DNA of 64,000 bases from assembly GCF_029946165.1 (NCBI RefSeq), contig NZ_JAQSDZ010000001.1:310001-374000 (forward strand). The letters are read 5' to 3'. The notes beneath the pieces were generated by a model. The model saw only the letters and a list, made by a program, of their open reading frames with translations. It had not been told where the DNA came from and searched no databases. Position numbers and translations under genes: made by a program. Position 1 is the stretch's first letter; each line of letters starts with the position of its first letter. Positions 15,895-25,323 of the stretch are shown here, in pieces. This DNA comes from Methylotenera sp. Its GTDB lineage: Bacteria; Pseudomonadota; Gammaproteobacteria; Burkholderiales; Methylophilaceae.

Positions 15895-17574
15895 TTAAGA
15901 GAAAAGCTGTCTGATAGGTAATACCGCCACATCAAGCTCGGCCGTCAGACCATTCATCACATCCGATGGTAAATCCTGGGTTTGATTCTGGAATGCATTG
16001 AAAATAGCTAAGAACAAATCTAAGTCGTCAGCACTCAGATTCATGCCGTGCTTTTCCATAATTGCCATGGTTAAATCATAAAGTTTTACAGGCACATCGC
16101 CAGCGGGTCTTGCACAGCTTGTCATGCGGTGTAAGGTTAAGAATAAACCTCTAAATACTACAAACTCAACAGGTAATGCCGTTGAGAAATTCCACTCTAA
16201 GTCAAAGAAATCGCCTCGACCTTTATTATTCACCACTAAATTGGTTGGCGTTGCATCAATGTAATTAGGGGGTAGTAACTGAGAAAAATGCTGCAATTCA
16301 GCAATAGTCGCATTAGTTGGCTGTAAAGGCGAGGCGCGCAATGCGTCAATCCAAACGCCTGTCCATTTACTCAACTCTGAAAAGCTCCAGCCTGGTCTAT
16401 TTACTAGTAACAACAGTTCATCAAACCATAATTTACCCGTTCTGTAAGGGCCTAAATCCCATTTGGCTGAGGCTAATTTACCAGTATTACTCACGTATCT
16501 GGTTTGCGTCATCAAACTGCCATCTTTAAGCGTAAATTGCGTTTCTTTAGCAAATTTCGCTGGTCGCTGACCTCCGTAATGCGCCGCCAAAATATTATCT
16601 TGGGTTGTTGCCGCAGTTTTGCGTACCGCAAATAAGAAAGAGTTAGCAACATCCTGCGCTAAACCATTTCTACCAATGACGCCCCAAGCACACTCTAATG
16701 AGAAAGTGGGGTGTTGAGGACGCTGACGATCATGAATCACCGCCCCAGATAAAATTGGGGATGCATCCCAACCAGCTTCAACACTAGCGTCTTCAAAACC
16801 TTTTGGGTAAATAATCGATACTGGAGTTTTATAGTCTGGCAGCGGCACATATAAATCAACTGATTCAAATCCTGCACGGTGAATATGTTGAGTTAGCTCT
16901 TTACGACCAAATGTAATCGCTGATTTGTCAGTATATGAGTCATTCACGCCAAACATCACACGGCCAAGATGGTCTTCAGGAGAACCGCAAAAGTATTTAA
17001 GACCAAGCTGATTTTCAATCGCTATGATTAATACGCCATCGTCTTTTAAAAAGGATTTTGCCAATTTCAATAAGTACTGAACTGGGTCAGGCTCATTGAT
17101 ATACACCTGTGAATATTCCAGCACACCAATTAAAGTCACTACATCAAACTTTTCATCTGGCTTAAAATTCTGAATCAGATCAGCAATGACTGTTACGTTT
17201 TTAAGTTCCGCACAACGATTGCCGATGATACGCGCACGATCTGCACTACCTTCGACCGCAACGACCTTACCGCCTAACTCACCTATAAAACGTGTAATAG
17301 CGCCACAACCAGCACCAAGCTCTAAGGTGCGCCCTGTTGATATTTGTTTAACAAATGGTCGTAAGATATTCGCGCGTAGCGGTGTTAAATGATAATAAGT
17401 TGGCCAGTCATCAGCTTGATTAATCAACTCCGCAGAAAAAACACCTCTATCCTTAGAGTTTTTAATAATGTTATATATTTTATTTTGCGCATCACCAGAA
17501 TCTTTATAACCAAAATCATCCTGACTTTTAGGATGATAATAATTGTCTGTGCTGTTGTACTGATAGTCGTTCAT
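15895..17574 (-). CDS. Class I SAM-dependent methyltransferase with C-terminal extension
   Basis: A 559-residue protein. Residues about 60-240 form a Rossmann methyltransferase with motif I LELGAGCGAI, acidic strand-2 end VAVEGS, and FDVVTLIGVLEY. The remaining 300 residues (GDFFDLEWNF, VEFVVFRGLF) are of unknown fold and are seen in methyltransferases of surface-polysaccharide loci. ATG 17574 is chosen because GGAG lies 7 nt upstream; an in-frame TTG directly before it is less likely. It is co-directional with the GT41 and GT9 genes. The acceptor is unknown; methylation of a glycan or glycoprotein is the contextual guess. Confidence 0.8.
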   Translation of the reverse strand: MNDYQYNSTDNYYHPKSQDDFGYKDSGDAQNKIYNIIKNSKDRGVFSAELINQADDWPTYYHLTPLRANILRPFVKQISTGRTLELGAGCGAITRFIGELGGKVVAVEGSADRARIIGNRCAELKNVTVIADLIQNFKPDEKFDVVTLIGVLEYSQVYINEPDPVQYLLKLAKSFLKDDGVLIIAIENQLGLKYFCGSPEDHLGRVMFGVNDSYTDKSAITFGRKELTQHIHRAGFESVDLYVPLPDYKTPVSIIYPKGFEDASVEAGWDASPILSGAVIHDRQRPQHPTFSLECAWGVIGRNGLAQDVANSFLFAVRKTAATTQDNILAAHYGGQRPAKFAKETQFTLKDGSLMTQTRYVSNTGKLASAKWDLGPYRTGKLWFDELLLLVNRPGWSFSELSKWTGVWIDALRASPLQPTNATIAELQHFSQLLPPNYIDATPTNLVVNNKGRGDFFDLEWNFSTALPVEFVVFRGLFLTLHRMTSCARPAGDVPVKLYDLTMAIMEKHGMNLSADDLDLFLAIFNAFQNQTQDLPSDVMNGLTAELDVAVLPIRQLFS

Positions 17575-17629
17575 CAAGCTGCTCCGTGTACTATATTTTT
17601 TTGGTAGTTTATTGATTAATGTTAAGTTG

Positions 17630-18465
17630 TTAAGCGCTCATAGAGAGACTCACATCATGCTCGTACTCAGAACCTTGTTCTGCTGATAATAAAGCTTCCA
17701 TGCAACTTCTAATCGCAACAATTTTGTCTTGCGATTTCGGCACATGGCGGCTTAATTGCGCTAAGTTAAACAAAGCCATATCTGGCTGATTTGCAGCGCA
17801 ATAAGTTTCAATCAAATTACTCAATGGAACTACTGGATCTGGCGCACGTTTGACAGCATTTTCCAGTAAGAAAACGGCATCTTCAAGGTTACCTTCACTA
17901 AACATCATTGTGCCCAAGTCATTATTATTTTCCACTGTTGAAGCCTCAATTTGAGCTAAAGCACGCACCACACGTTTTCGCAAATCACTACTGCTAATGC
18001 CCTCGGTACGCGGCAATACCAGCAAATGCTCTGGACTAATTGGGTTACTATTGTCATGCCATGTACTAATAAATCTATATTGTGTTGATCAAGAAACGCC
18101 TCATCAATGAGCCAATTACAAGGCACAACTTCATCTACATACTTAATAGCCTCAAGTATCTCTCGTCTTTCTTCAAAGTTAAGCTCAGATGAATAACCCT
18201 TTTTAGTGCTATTTCATCGTCTGTTGTTAATGCCACGATGACCGTACCAAGTTTTTTGGCTGCTCTTAGCAAGCAAATATGGCCGTAACGAATCAAAGTT
18301 GCCGACATATCGACCATGATTCTTTTAGGTTTATTGAGACTAGCTAACTCTGGAATCCGAGAGCAAACCAACGGTAACATCGCCATATTTTCTGGCTTGC
18401 TCGATGATGTTGATATGTCCATGATGCAGAATATCAACCGTCATGCCAATGTAAACGGTTGTCAT
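17630..18465 (-). pseudogene. Frameshifted nucleotidyltransferase-TPR gene (three indels)
   Basis: The ATG at 18465 overlaps the stop of the GT41 gene (TAATG). Frame 1 encodes a cytidylyltransferase-type start (MTTVYIGMTVDILHHGH, to GLLSDS) and stops at 18340-18342. Translation resumes one frame over (SLNKPKRIMVDMSATLIRYGH, a second nucleotidyltransferase start). It shifts again at an A-run near 18200 (LKKGYSSELNFEERREIL), and again near 18056, where a missing G would restore HGDDNSN. It then reads LLVLPRTEGISSSDLRKRV and a TPR tail to 17630. The first domain is also cut short. Intact relatives make nucleotide-activated headgroups. Sequencing error is possible but would have to cluster here alone. 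Confidence 0.8.
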
Positions 18466-21400
18466 TAAGAGGTTTCCTTTAATTCATGCTGAATTTTTAA
18501 GTTAAGTATTTTCTTGGTCACTGTCGCAGGCGCTTCTTTGCTTAAACGCAAATTGTCCTCATAGGTCTGCATATAATCTGCCGCCAACATTTGTGCTGTT
18601 TCCGCTCTCAGGCCATATTTTTGCCCCAACTCTAAAGCTGAAATAGCGGCTTCTATTGGACTAGACTGCATAATTGCATCGATATAACTGACCCAGTATT
18701 GCTCATTGTCTGGCTGAGCTTGCACTGCAATTTCAAACCTTGGCAAAGCAGCCTGAGCGCCTTTTAGATGCGTCTCTATCACACCCAAATGATGGTTTGC
18801 ATCTGCGTGATTAGCTTGAATACCCAAAATTTCAAGATATAGCATTTCAGCCTGTTCTATTTGACCTGCGTCTTGATGCTTTACCGCCATCTCTAATACT
18901 TCATTGATAACCTGCTGTAACTCTTGATTAACCTGAATACCAACATCATTTGCTACCGTATTGTTTGTCATTGCTGTATCCAGTTGAGGTGCTTCCCATT
19001 TATTGATATATTTTTGATGTTTTTCTCGCCATTGTGGCGTGCCAAAAGCTCCTGCGCTTTGATGGGTAAGTTTGATTAACCATGTGCCCAGCGTTAAGCC
19101 TGCTTGCCTTGCTGTACGACAAAAATCCAAATCATAAAAATGGAAATCAAACTGATGATCAAATTTAACTTTTGCTTCAATTAAACTAGATTTTTTAGCC
19201 GCAAGAAAAACGCCGTCCAATAACTCACATGCGGCTGGAGCCTCGCCAAAAACTTCCACGGTACCGAATGCATTTTTACTGTGCGCAACTTGACCGCTTA
19301 AATTGGCTTTATCGTCCCAAGTGAAATTAAGGTCTACGAATGCCCAAGCGGGTTGGTTTGGTAGTTTACGTTTGTTGCCTGCAATCCCAATCACATCAAA
19401 CTTCTCTAAGCCTTTATGCACTGAGTCGGCGAAGTTTGCCTCATCTATCCAAACGTCATCATGAATAAATATTAACGTTGCATCTTTGTCTGGCTGCTCA
19501 ATTCGGTCATTAAATACTTCGGATAAACCACGAGTGTTCTCAAAAGAAATATGCGCACTTAATCTGGCATCTTGTTTAAGATGCCGTTTTAAAGATAGAC
19601 CTAAAGCTGATTTAGCCCAGAAATCCGTTTCTGAATAGCGCGTAGCGCTGACAACTTCAACATCGAGCTTTATTGGCTGCTTAGGATTTTTGTCATGCTC
19701 AGAGTCTGTTACCAGCTGGTTTTTACCAAACTTGCATTCCAACCCCTGACTCTCAGCCCACATTTCCCATAGCGCTTTTTCCATGTTCTTTGCAAAACAT
19801 TGTGCGTCAAATAATGGCGAAGCTAACACCTGCGCTCTTAAGCTTGACCTTAAATTAGCAAGTTGACTTAAATCACCACAAAATGCTTTAGCCTTATTGA
19901 TATATTCAGACTGACTTTCTGCAACCCAATCTGAGAGACCCGCCGCTGTTAATAAGCTAGCGCCTTGACGCGCAATTAGGCGGTCACCAGCAAGCGTCAG
20001 CGTCGGAACGCCCATCCATAAGGCTTCACATGTCGTTGTGCCACCATTGAATGGAAACGTGTCAAGTATCACATCAACTTCATGATGTGCTGCTAAATAA
20101 GCCTCTCGCGTTACGGCTCCTAACAAATTAACTCTGTTAGCTTCAATGCCGCGTTTTTCTAATCGATTTTTTAGGTCTTTGGCTACTGCCGCATCACTGA
20201 AAGATTTATATTGCCAACGCAACCGACTATTTGGCACCGCAATCAAAACTTCTGCCCATAAATCCAGCACTTCATCGCTCACCTTCGCCATATTTTGGAA
20301 GCAACCGAATGTAATCAATTGATTATTAAGTGCTGGCAAAGCTGAAACCGAGACCTCTGTGTCAGGCGCGGTAAAACACAATCTAGTGTCTGGTAAATAT
20401 TTAATTTTTTCTACAAATTGAGAGCGATTACTCTCAGGAACGCCAACTTCATCTGCAATGAAATAATCCATCGCAGTTAAACCAGTCGTCGCAAAATACC
20501 CAAGCCAGCTGACTTGCAATGGTGCTGCCTTCCAAGCGAAAATAGGTAATCTCGTACCTGAACTATGCCCTGATAAATCGAGCAACACATGCAAACCATC
20601 ATTATGAATAAGTGCTGCCGCCTCACTATCATTCAAGCCTACCAGTGACTTCCATCCAGAAAAGTAAGGTTTAAGATTTGCGGTCACTTCATCTTCTTGA
20701 TTACTCGTTGAATAAGCAATGAGCTCAATACTAGAAACATCGACATGTTTAACGAAATTTTCTAAAAAGTAAGCCACCACATGTTGACGTAAATCACCTG
20801 AAACCAACCCTACGCGTAGCTTTTCTGCAGTTGGCTCATGCAACCAGGAGGTAAATGGCGCTTCTACTTTTGCAGATATTCCAATGCCATATTGACGAGC
20901 TTTTTCCAAACAATCTTCCACACTATAATCTGCAGAGTAATTCATTGAAAATAGCAAATTACTCTGTGCATCGACATTATCGGGCTGAATTTTCAAAGCC
21001 TGAACACAGACCTTTTCAGCCTCTTTAATGCGGCCCTGCGCTAAATAGTTAACGCATAAATTAATGTGTGCATTGATAAACTGTGGCGAAAGTGCAAGTG
21101 CTCTTTTTAAATAGGCCTCAGCTCTGGTGAGTTGGCCTATAGTATTTAACGTGACACTGAAATTACTCAGGGCAGAAATATTGTTGGGATCTAATTCAAG
21201 AGATTGCTCGAAAGCTCCAACTGCTTCTATAAATCTACTTTGACTATCTAAAGCCAAGCCCAAGTTGTTATAAGCATCGACGTAATTCGGTGTGATTTTC
21301 AAGGCATTTCGGCAACATACCTCAGCATCAACAAAACGACCCAACTCTCTGAGTAAAACAGCCAAATTACTATAGGTGACAGCGCGCAAAGGGTCTATTT

Positions 21401-22319
21401 CCAGCGCTTTCATATAATAAGATTCTGCTTCTACTTTTCGCCCAGAGTCCTTTAACAAAATGCCAAGGTTATTGTAAGCTGGCACATATTCTGGATTAAT
21501 CGCGATTACTTTTCGATAGCATTCTTCTGCTTTGATAATATTGCCAAGCTCTTTTAACGCAACGCCTAAGTTGTTTAAAGCATCGGCATGATCTGGTTGT
21601 ATTTCAATGGCTTTTTGATAACTAACAATGGCATCTTGCAGATTACCCAATGCCTTGTAGCATGCTCCTATATTTACATACGCAGAAACAAAGTCTGCCT
21701 GAACTCTTATCACCTGCTGATAATGCTTAATGGCCTCTTCATAACGCCCTTGCTCATAAAGCATCTGCGCTAAGCTAATATACGTTTCTGTGTGTTTTGG
21801 ATTTATTTTTAATGCCTGTTGATAACTCGCTTCCGCTTCTGCCAATAATCCCAACTCTTTGAGAACGCTACCAAGATTGTAATAAGCTTGCGCAAAGCTT
21901 GAATTGAGTTCAACGGCTTTTTTGTAGCAATCCACCGCTTCACTAAGCAGTTGCTGATCATAATAATAATTGCCCAAGTTATATTGAGCTTCACTGTCTT
22001 TGGGTGAGTATGCGGCTGCGCTCTTTAAAGCCACAGATGCTTTTTCAAGTAAATTTTGATCTTGATACAGAGCGCCTAAGACCTTCCAACCAAATCCATC
22101 AGTTGGGTATTTTTGCGTGAGCTTAAGCGCAAGTTTCTCACTTTCTCCCAAATGCCCATGATTAAATTTTGCGACCAATTCATTAATTTCTGAATGCGTT
22201 GGTTTAGCTGTACTTTTAACGCCAGCAAAAGTTTTTCCCGAATTTTTCTTAGTATTCAGATCTGACTTATTGTTGCTCTTAGAGGCACTCATCGCCCACC
22301 CTTTTTCATCATGCATCAT
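18465..22319 (-). CDS. TPR-GT41 (OGT/SPINDLY-like) glycosyltransferase with second GT domain
   Basis: A 1284-residue multidomain protein. It has about twelve 34-residue TPRs (roughly residues 50-480, e.g. AYYNLGSVLKELGLLAEAE), then a GT41 catalytic region (about 500-880: GLVSGDLRQHVVAYF, LDLSGHSSGTRL, SWLGYFATTG, FGCFQNMAKV, DTFPFNGGTTTCEALWMGVP). A GT2-like domain follows (about 930-1130: IFIHDDVWID, GVFLAAKKSS, FHFYDLDFCR), then more TPRs. GT41 enzymes transfer GlcNAc or related sugars to Ser/Thr or Asn of proteins, and bacterial ones modify flagellin and adhesins. First gene of the operon. A start at the internal ATG 22292, preceded by AAGGGTGG, is an alternative. Confidence 0.88.
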   Translation of the reverse strand: MMHDEKGWAMSASKSNNKSDLNTKKNSGKTFAGVKSTAKPTHSEINELVAKFNHGHLGESEKLALKLTQKYPTDGFGWKVLGALYQDQNLLEKASVALKSAAAYSPKDSEAQYNLGNYYYDQQLLSEAVDCYKKAVELNSSFAQAYYNLGSVLKELGLLAEAEASYQQALKINPKHTETYISLAQMLYEQGRYEEAIKHYQQVIRVQADFVSAYVNIGACYKALGNLQDAIVSYQKAIEIQPDHADALNNLGVALKELGNIIKAEECYRKVIAINPEYVPAYNNLGILLKDSGRKVEAESYYMKALEIDPLRAVTYSNLAVLLRELGRFVDAEVCCRNALKITPNYVDAYNNLGLALDSQSRFIEAVGAFEQSLELDPNNISALSNFSVTLNTIGQLTRAEAYLKRALALSPQFINAHINLCVNYLAQGRIKEAEKVCVQALKIQPDNVDAQSNLLFSMNYSADYSVEDCLEKARQYGIGISAKVEAPFTSWLHEPTAEKLRVGLVSGDLRQHVVAYFLENFVKHVDVSSIELIAYSTSNQEDEVTANLKPYFSGWKSLVGLNDSEAAALIHNDGLHVLLDLSGHSSGTRLPIFAWKAAPLQVSWLGYFATTGLTAMDYFIADEVGVPESNRSQFVEKIKYLPDTRLCFTAPDTEVSVSALPALNNQLITFGCFQNMAKVSDEVLDLWAEVLIAVPNSRLRWQYKSFSDAAVAKDLKNRLEKRGIEANRVNLLGAVTREAYLAAHHEVDVILDTFPFNGGTTTCEALWMGVPTLTLAGDRLIARQGASLLTAAGLSDWVAESQSEYINKAKAFCGDLSQLANLRSSLRAQVLASPLFDAQCFAKNMEKALWEMWAESQGLECKFGKNQLVTDSEHDKNPKQPIKLDVEVVSATRYSETDFWAKSALGLSLKRHLKQDARLSAHISFENTRGLSEVFNDRIEQPDKDATLIFIHDDVWIDEANFADSVHKGLEKFDVIGIAGNKRKLPNQPAWAFVDLNFTWDDKANLSGQVAHSKNAFGTVEVFGEAPAACELLDGVFLAAKKSSLIEAKVKFDHQFDFHFYDLDFCRTARQAGLTLGTWLIKLTHQSAGAFGTPQWREKHQKYINKWEAPQLDTAMTNNTVANDVGIQVNQELQQVINEVLEMAVKHQDAGQIEQAEMLYLEILGIQANHADANHHLGVIETHLKGAQAALPRFEIAVQAQPDNEQYWVSYIDAIMQSSPIEAAISALELGQKYGLRAETAQMLAADYMQTYEDNLRLSKEAPATVTKKILNLKIQHELKETS

Positions 22320-22465
22320 CTAACAGAATCATTAACAAACTGACTAACTGCGGTATTGATTAGCTAAACGATTAAAACTAAAGTTTTAAAACGTTTTTGC
22401 CGTAATGATGACATTATCGAAAATAATGCGAGTGCTAGATGTGTGAAATAGAGGGATAAAAGTAA

Positions 22466-22482
22466 GCTAAATTAACTTTAGC
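22466..22482 (-). terminator. Weak hairpin downstream of the NarL-type regulator
   Basis: Stem GCTAAA/TTTAGC with a 5-nt loop. On the minus strand it is followed by TTACTTTTATCC. It lies about 85 nt after the stop of the 22568 gene and could terminate that unit. Stem is short and AT-rich, so low confidence. Confidence 0.3.
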
Positions 22483-22567
22483 CAAATACTGCTGTGCGGA
22501 AGTTTTTGACAGGCTCTTTAATGCAGATTTGATTTGCTAAGTTAACCAGCCGAACTGATTCAGTAAA

Positions 22568-23215
22568 CTAATCGACCAAATGATTTTTAATTGCGTAATG
22601 GGTTAATTCAGCATTGTGGCGCAAATTCAATTTTTCAAGCAGACGAGTACGGTACATACTGATAGTTTTTACAGATAATGCGAGCTTCTCGGCAATTTCA
22701 CCCACAGAAAAGCCCGAGGCTATCAATGTCATGGTTTGAAATTCACGATCAGAAAGGCTTTCATGTGGCGCTTTTTCAGTTTCCATGCCGACCTGGTTGG
22801 CTAAAATCTCCGCGACTTCTGATGAGATGTATTTTTTGCCTTTAGCCACCACACGAATAGCATTCACCAGTTCTGACGAAGCCGTTTGCTTACATACATA
22901 TCCCGCAGCGCCTGATTTTAGGGCACGTACAGCATATTGATCTTCTCTATACATAGATAGCATCAACACCGCAATTTGATGATTGACATGTTTAATATAC
23001 TTCAATGCATCCATACCACTGCGATCGGGCATGGCAATATCCATCAAAATTACATCTGCTCCAGGGAGACAACCTAGCTTGATAGCTTCAGCGGCATTCT
23101 CAGCTTCTGCAATTACCACAATATCATCTGTTTCGGCCAAAATCTGCTTAAGACCTGCTCTTAAAATGGCATGATCATCGGCAATAATTACTTTAATTTT
23201 GTTACTTTTCGTCAT
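22568..23215 (-). CDS. NarL/FixJ-type LuxR response regulator
   Basis: A 215-residue regulator. Receiver domain at residues 8-125 with IADDHAILR, phospho-acceptor Asp in VILMDIAMPDRSG and Lys in the AAGYVCKQ loop. A LuxR HTH lies at about 145-205 (LSDREFQTMTLIASGFSVGEIAEKL, VKTISMYRTRLLEKL). The ATG 23215 (MTKSNKIKVIIADDH) is preferred over an upstream TTG at 23263, which would add an unrelated hydrophobic leader. The probable partner kinase (HisKA_3 type) is upstream on the same strand at 23673, separated by an unusual 457-bp gap. Target genes are unknown. Confidence 0.9.
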   Translation of the reverse strand: MTKSNKIKVIIADDHAILRAGLKQILAETDDIVVIAEAENAAEAIKLGCLPGADVILMDIAMPDRSGMDALKYIKHVNHQIAVLMLSMYREDQYAVRALKSGAAGYVCKQTASSELVNAIRVVAKGKKYISSEVAEILANQVGMETEKAPHESLSDREFQTMTLIASGFSVGEIAEKLALSVKTISMYRTRLLEKLNLRHNAELTHYAIKNHLVD

Positions 23216-23672
23216 GCTGATATCCGAGCAAATAATAGTGATAATGACAAACTTGATATTCAAAACAAACTTTAAGTAGTCAATCTAAGGATTTACAAGC
23301 AAACTGTGTGCCAGCCAAGGATTTGAGGCATTTGAATTTAAAACTCAATGTTTGACATGGAGTAATTGACTACGTATACCGAGATTACTCATGCTTATTT
23401 GAATACTAATTGCACAACTATACGACACAATACAAAGCGCCACAATGGCCTTGCAACAGTTTCTACTATTAAAAATTACGCTGCTTTTTTTATTGCATCT
23501 ATTCAACCTAAAAAATACTATAATTTTTTAGGGCTCAAATAGGTGGAGGGTAATTAGTCGTAATTTGAACGAAATATGAAAAAGTGACGAATTCAATATA
23601 AAAGTGACGCAAGTTAGACTTAATTTATATGCTGAAACCTAATTTTTAGGAATTATGAGTATTGATTATTAA
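23216..23672. other. 457-bp intergenic region with repeats between kinase and regulator
   Basis: I see no ORF or RNA gene. It contains an AT-rich hairpin CCTAAAAAAT/ATTTTTTAGG (23508-23517 with 23524-23533) and two exact copies of AAAAGTGACG at 23581-23590 and 23601-23610. The repeats are 20 bp apart, about two helical turns. A second small hairpin CCTAA-TTT-TTAGG lies just before the kinase stop. It probably holds a separate promoter for the regulator gene. Confidence 0.5.
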
Positions 23673-25163
23673 CTACTCAGTTGGTAAATTAATAGTTATT
23701 ACCGTGCCCTGCTTATTAGACTGTTGCACTGAAAATGTACCGTGCAATGCAGCAACCCGCTCACGCATACCTCGCAAACCAAATGAATTGGATTTCAAGG
23801 TGTCACTAGATTTAATTCCCACGCCATTATCAGTGATCATCAAAATAATTTCATGCGCAAAAGCGCTCAAATCCACATCCACATGGGTAGCTTTAGCATG
23901 CTTCGCAATATTGGACAATGACTCCTGAAAAATTCTAAACAGAGTGATTCCTTGATCAGTGGACACGGGAATTTCTGCCTGATTACATGTGAATTTACAG
24001 CTTAAACCTAGCTGCTTTTCAAACTCTTTGGCTTGCCACTCTAAAGCCGCAACAATACCCAAATCTAAGACATTAGGTCTTAAATCACTAGAGATTCTAT
24101 GAACTGCATCAAAAGTACTATCGAGTATAGATTCCAAACCTTGCGCCTGCTCAATAGTTACATTCTGACCTTTTGACAGTTTGTTAATAATGGAAGAAAG
24201 CCCCATTTTAATGGCAGTTAGATTGCCACCGAGGTCATCATGAATCTCCCGCGCGATTGCACTTCGCTCTTGTTCTTTAATTTTTTGCATATGGGCGGTT
24301 AACTCTACAAGTTCGCGCCTCGACTTTTCAATCTCATGCTTAGCATTTTTGCTTTGCGTGATATTGGTCATAATGCCTTCCCATTGCACCACACCAGTAC
24401 TTAACATCCTTGGCACAGCTCGCAAATCAAGCCATTTATTATCTTGCCAACCATCAATCCAAACTTTTCCCTCCCAATTCATCAAACTAAGATTGTTCAT
24501 TGATTGTTCAAGAAGTTTACGCAACATGCCCCGATCTCGTGCATTCATCATGGAATATAACAAGCTTGAATCTTCTTTTAGATCTTCTGCATTTAACCCA
24601 AGTAAAGCTTTGCAACCGTCGGTAAGATGGATGAATTTCATTTGACCATTACTGTCCAATTGAAATTGGAAAACTAGACCTGGAGTATTAGCAACCATCG
24701 TTTGAGAGCGTGTTTCATTTTCAAATAGCTCTTTCTTATCGCTGGCTTCGCCATCTTCATGGTCTGCTGTAGTTTCGGCAGCATCATTTTTAATGATTAA
24801 CATAAAGTCTTGTTGAGCTGACTGTAAAACCTTAAGCCGCAACTTGTTCTGCTGAAGTTTACCAATCATAGACACGTGCTCTTGTAATAATTCAACAAAA
24901 TAGGAATGATGTCGGTGGCTTTGCGCATGACTTTTTAGCGTGCTTTCACTCACGCCAAATAAACTAATTAAATCATGCTCTTTCAAACTATCAATATCGA
25001 AAGCGGTATTCTTAAGTGCACTATCACTCACATAAACCAGCTGCATAGAAGATACATTAAGCACATATACCTCCTCCGTCACGCCAAGTAATAGGGCGTC
25101 TAATAGTAAAGAAGTGTCTGGTAGTAGAGAGGGGGTTGGCAATTGAGACAAATTAGAAACCAT
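23673..25163 (-). CDS. Sensor histidine kinase, NarX/DegS (HisKA_3) type with PAS
   Basis: A 496-residue, apparently soluble kinase. N-terminal PAS-like region (VYVLNVSSMQLVYVSDSALK), a second PAS (about 155-285, VANTPGLVFQFQLDSNG), a coiled coil, the HisKA_3 phospho-acceptor box QERSAIAREIHDDLGG, and an HATPase_c domain (FQESLSNIAKHAKA, DNGVGI, SFGLRGMRERVAAL). Such kinases phosphorylate NarL-type regulators, and one is encoded next at 22568, so they are a likely pair. No membrane helix or periplasmic sensor is visible, which points to a cytoplasmic signal. Confidence 0.9.
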   Translation of the reverse strand: MVSNLSQLPTPSLLPDTSLLLDALLLGVTEEVYVLNVSSMQLVYVSDSALKNTAFDIDSLKEHDLISLFGVSESTLKSHAQSHRHHSYFVELLQEHVSMIGKLQQNKLRLKVLQSAQQDFMLIIKNDAAETTADHEDGEASDKKELFENETRSQTMVANTPGLVFQFQLDSNGQMKFIHLTDGCKALLGLNAEDLKEDSSLLYSMMNARDRGMLRKLLEQSMNNLSLMNWEGKVWIDGWQDNKWLDLRAVPRMLSTGVVQWEGIMTNITQSKNAKHEIEKSRRELVELTAHMQKIKEQERSAIAREIHDDLGGNLTAIKMGLSSIINKLSKGQNVTIEQAQGLESILDSTFDAVHRISSDLRPNVLDLGIVAALEWQAKEFEKQLGLSCKFTCNQAEIPVSTDQGITLFRIFQESLSNIAKHAKATHVDVDLSAFAHEIILMITDNGVGIKSSDTLKSNSFGLRGMRERVAALHGTFSVQQSNKQGTVITINLPTE

Positions 25164-25323
25164 TTATAAAGTATTTACACATTTAAATATTATCAGTTAA
25201 AACTCATCCTAATTCAAATTTGACTACAATTGCTAAATTATTAATTTAAACTCAAATATACTTTTAATGCTTGAATTTAATAAGATAAATTCAGCAACCT
25301 ATAATAAAGTCGCGAATAGGAAG

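Noticed and set aside
18135..18437. 100-residue ORF taken as a separate gene starting at 18437
   Set aside because: Its first 28 residues are an out-of-frame reading of the nucleotidyltransferase start; only the part after the first frameshift is coding, so it is merged into the frameshifted gene.
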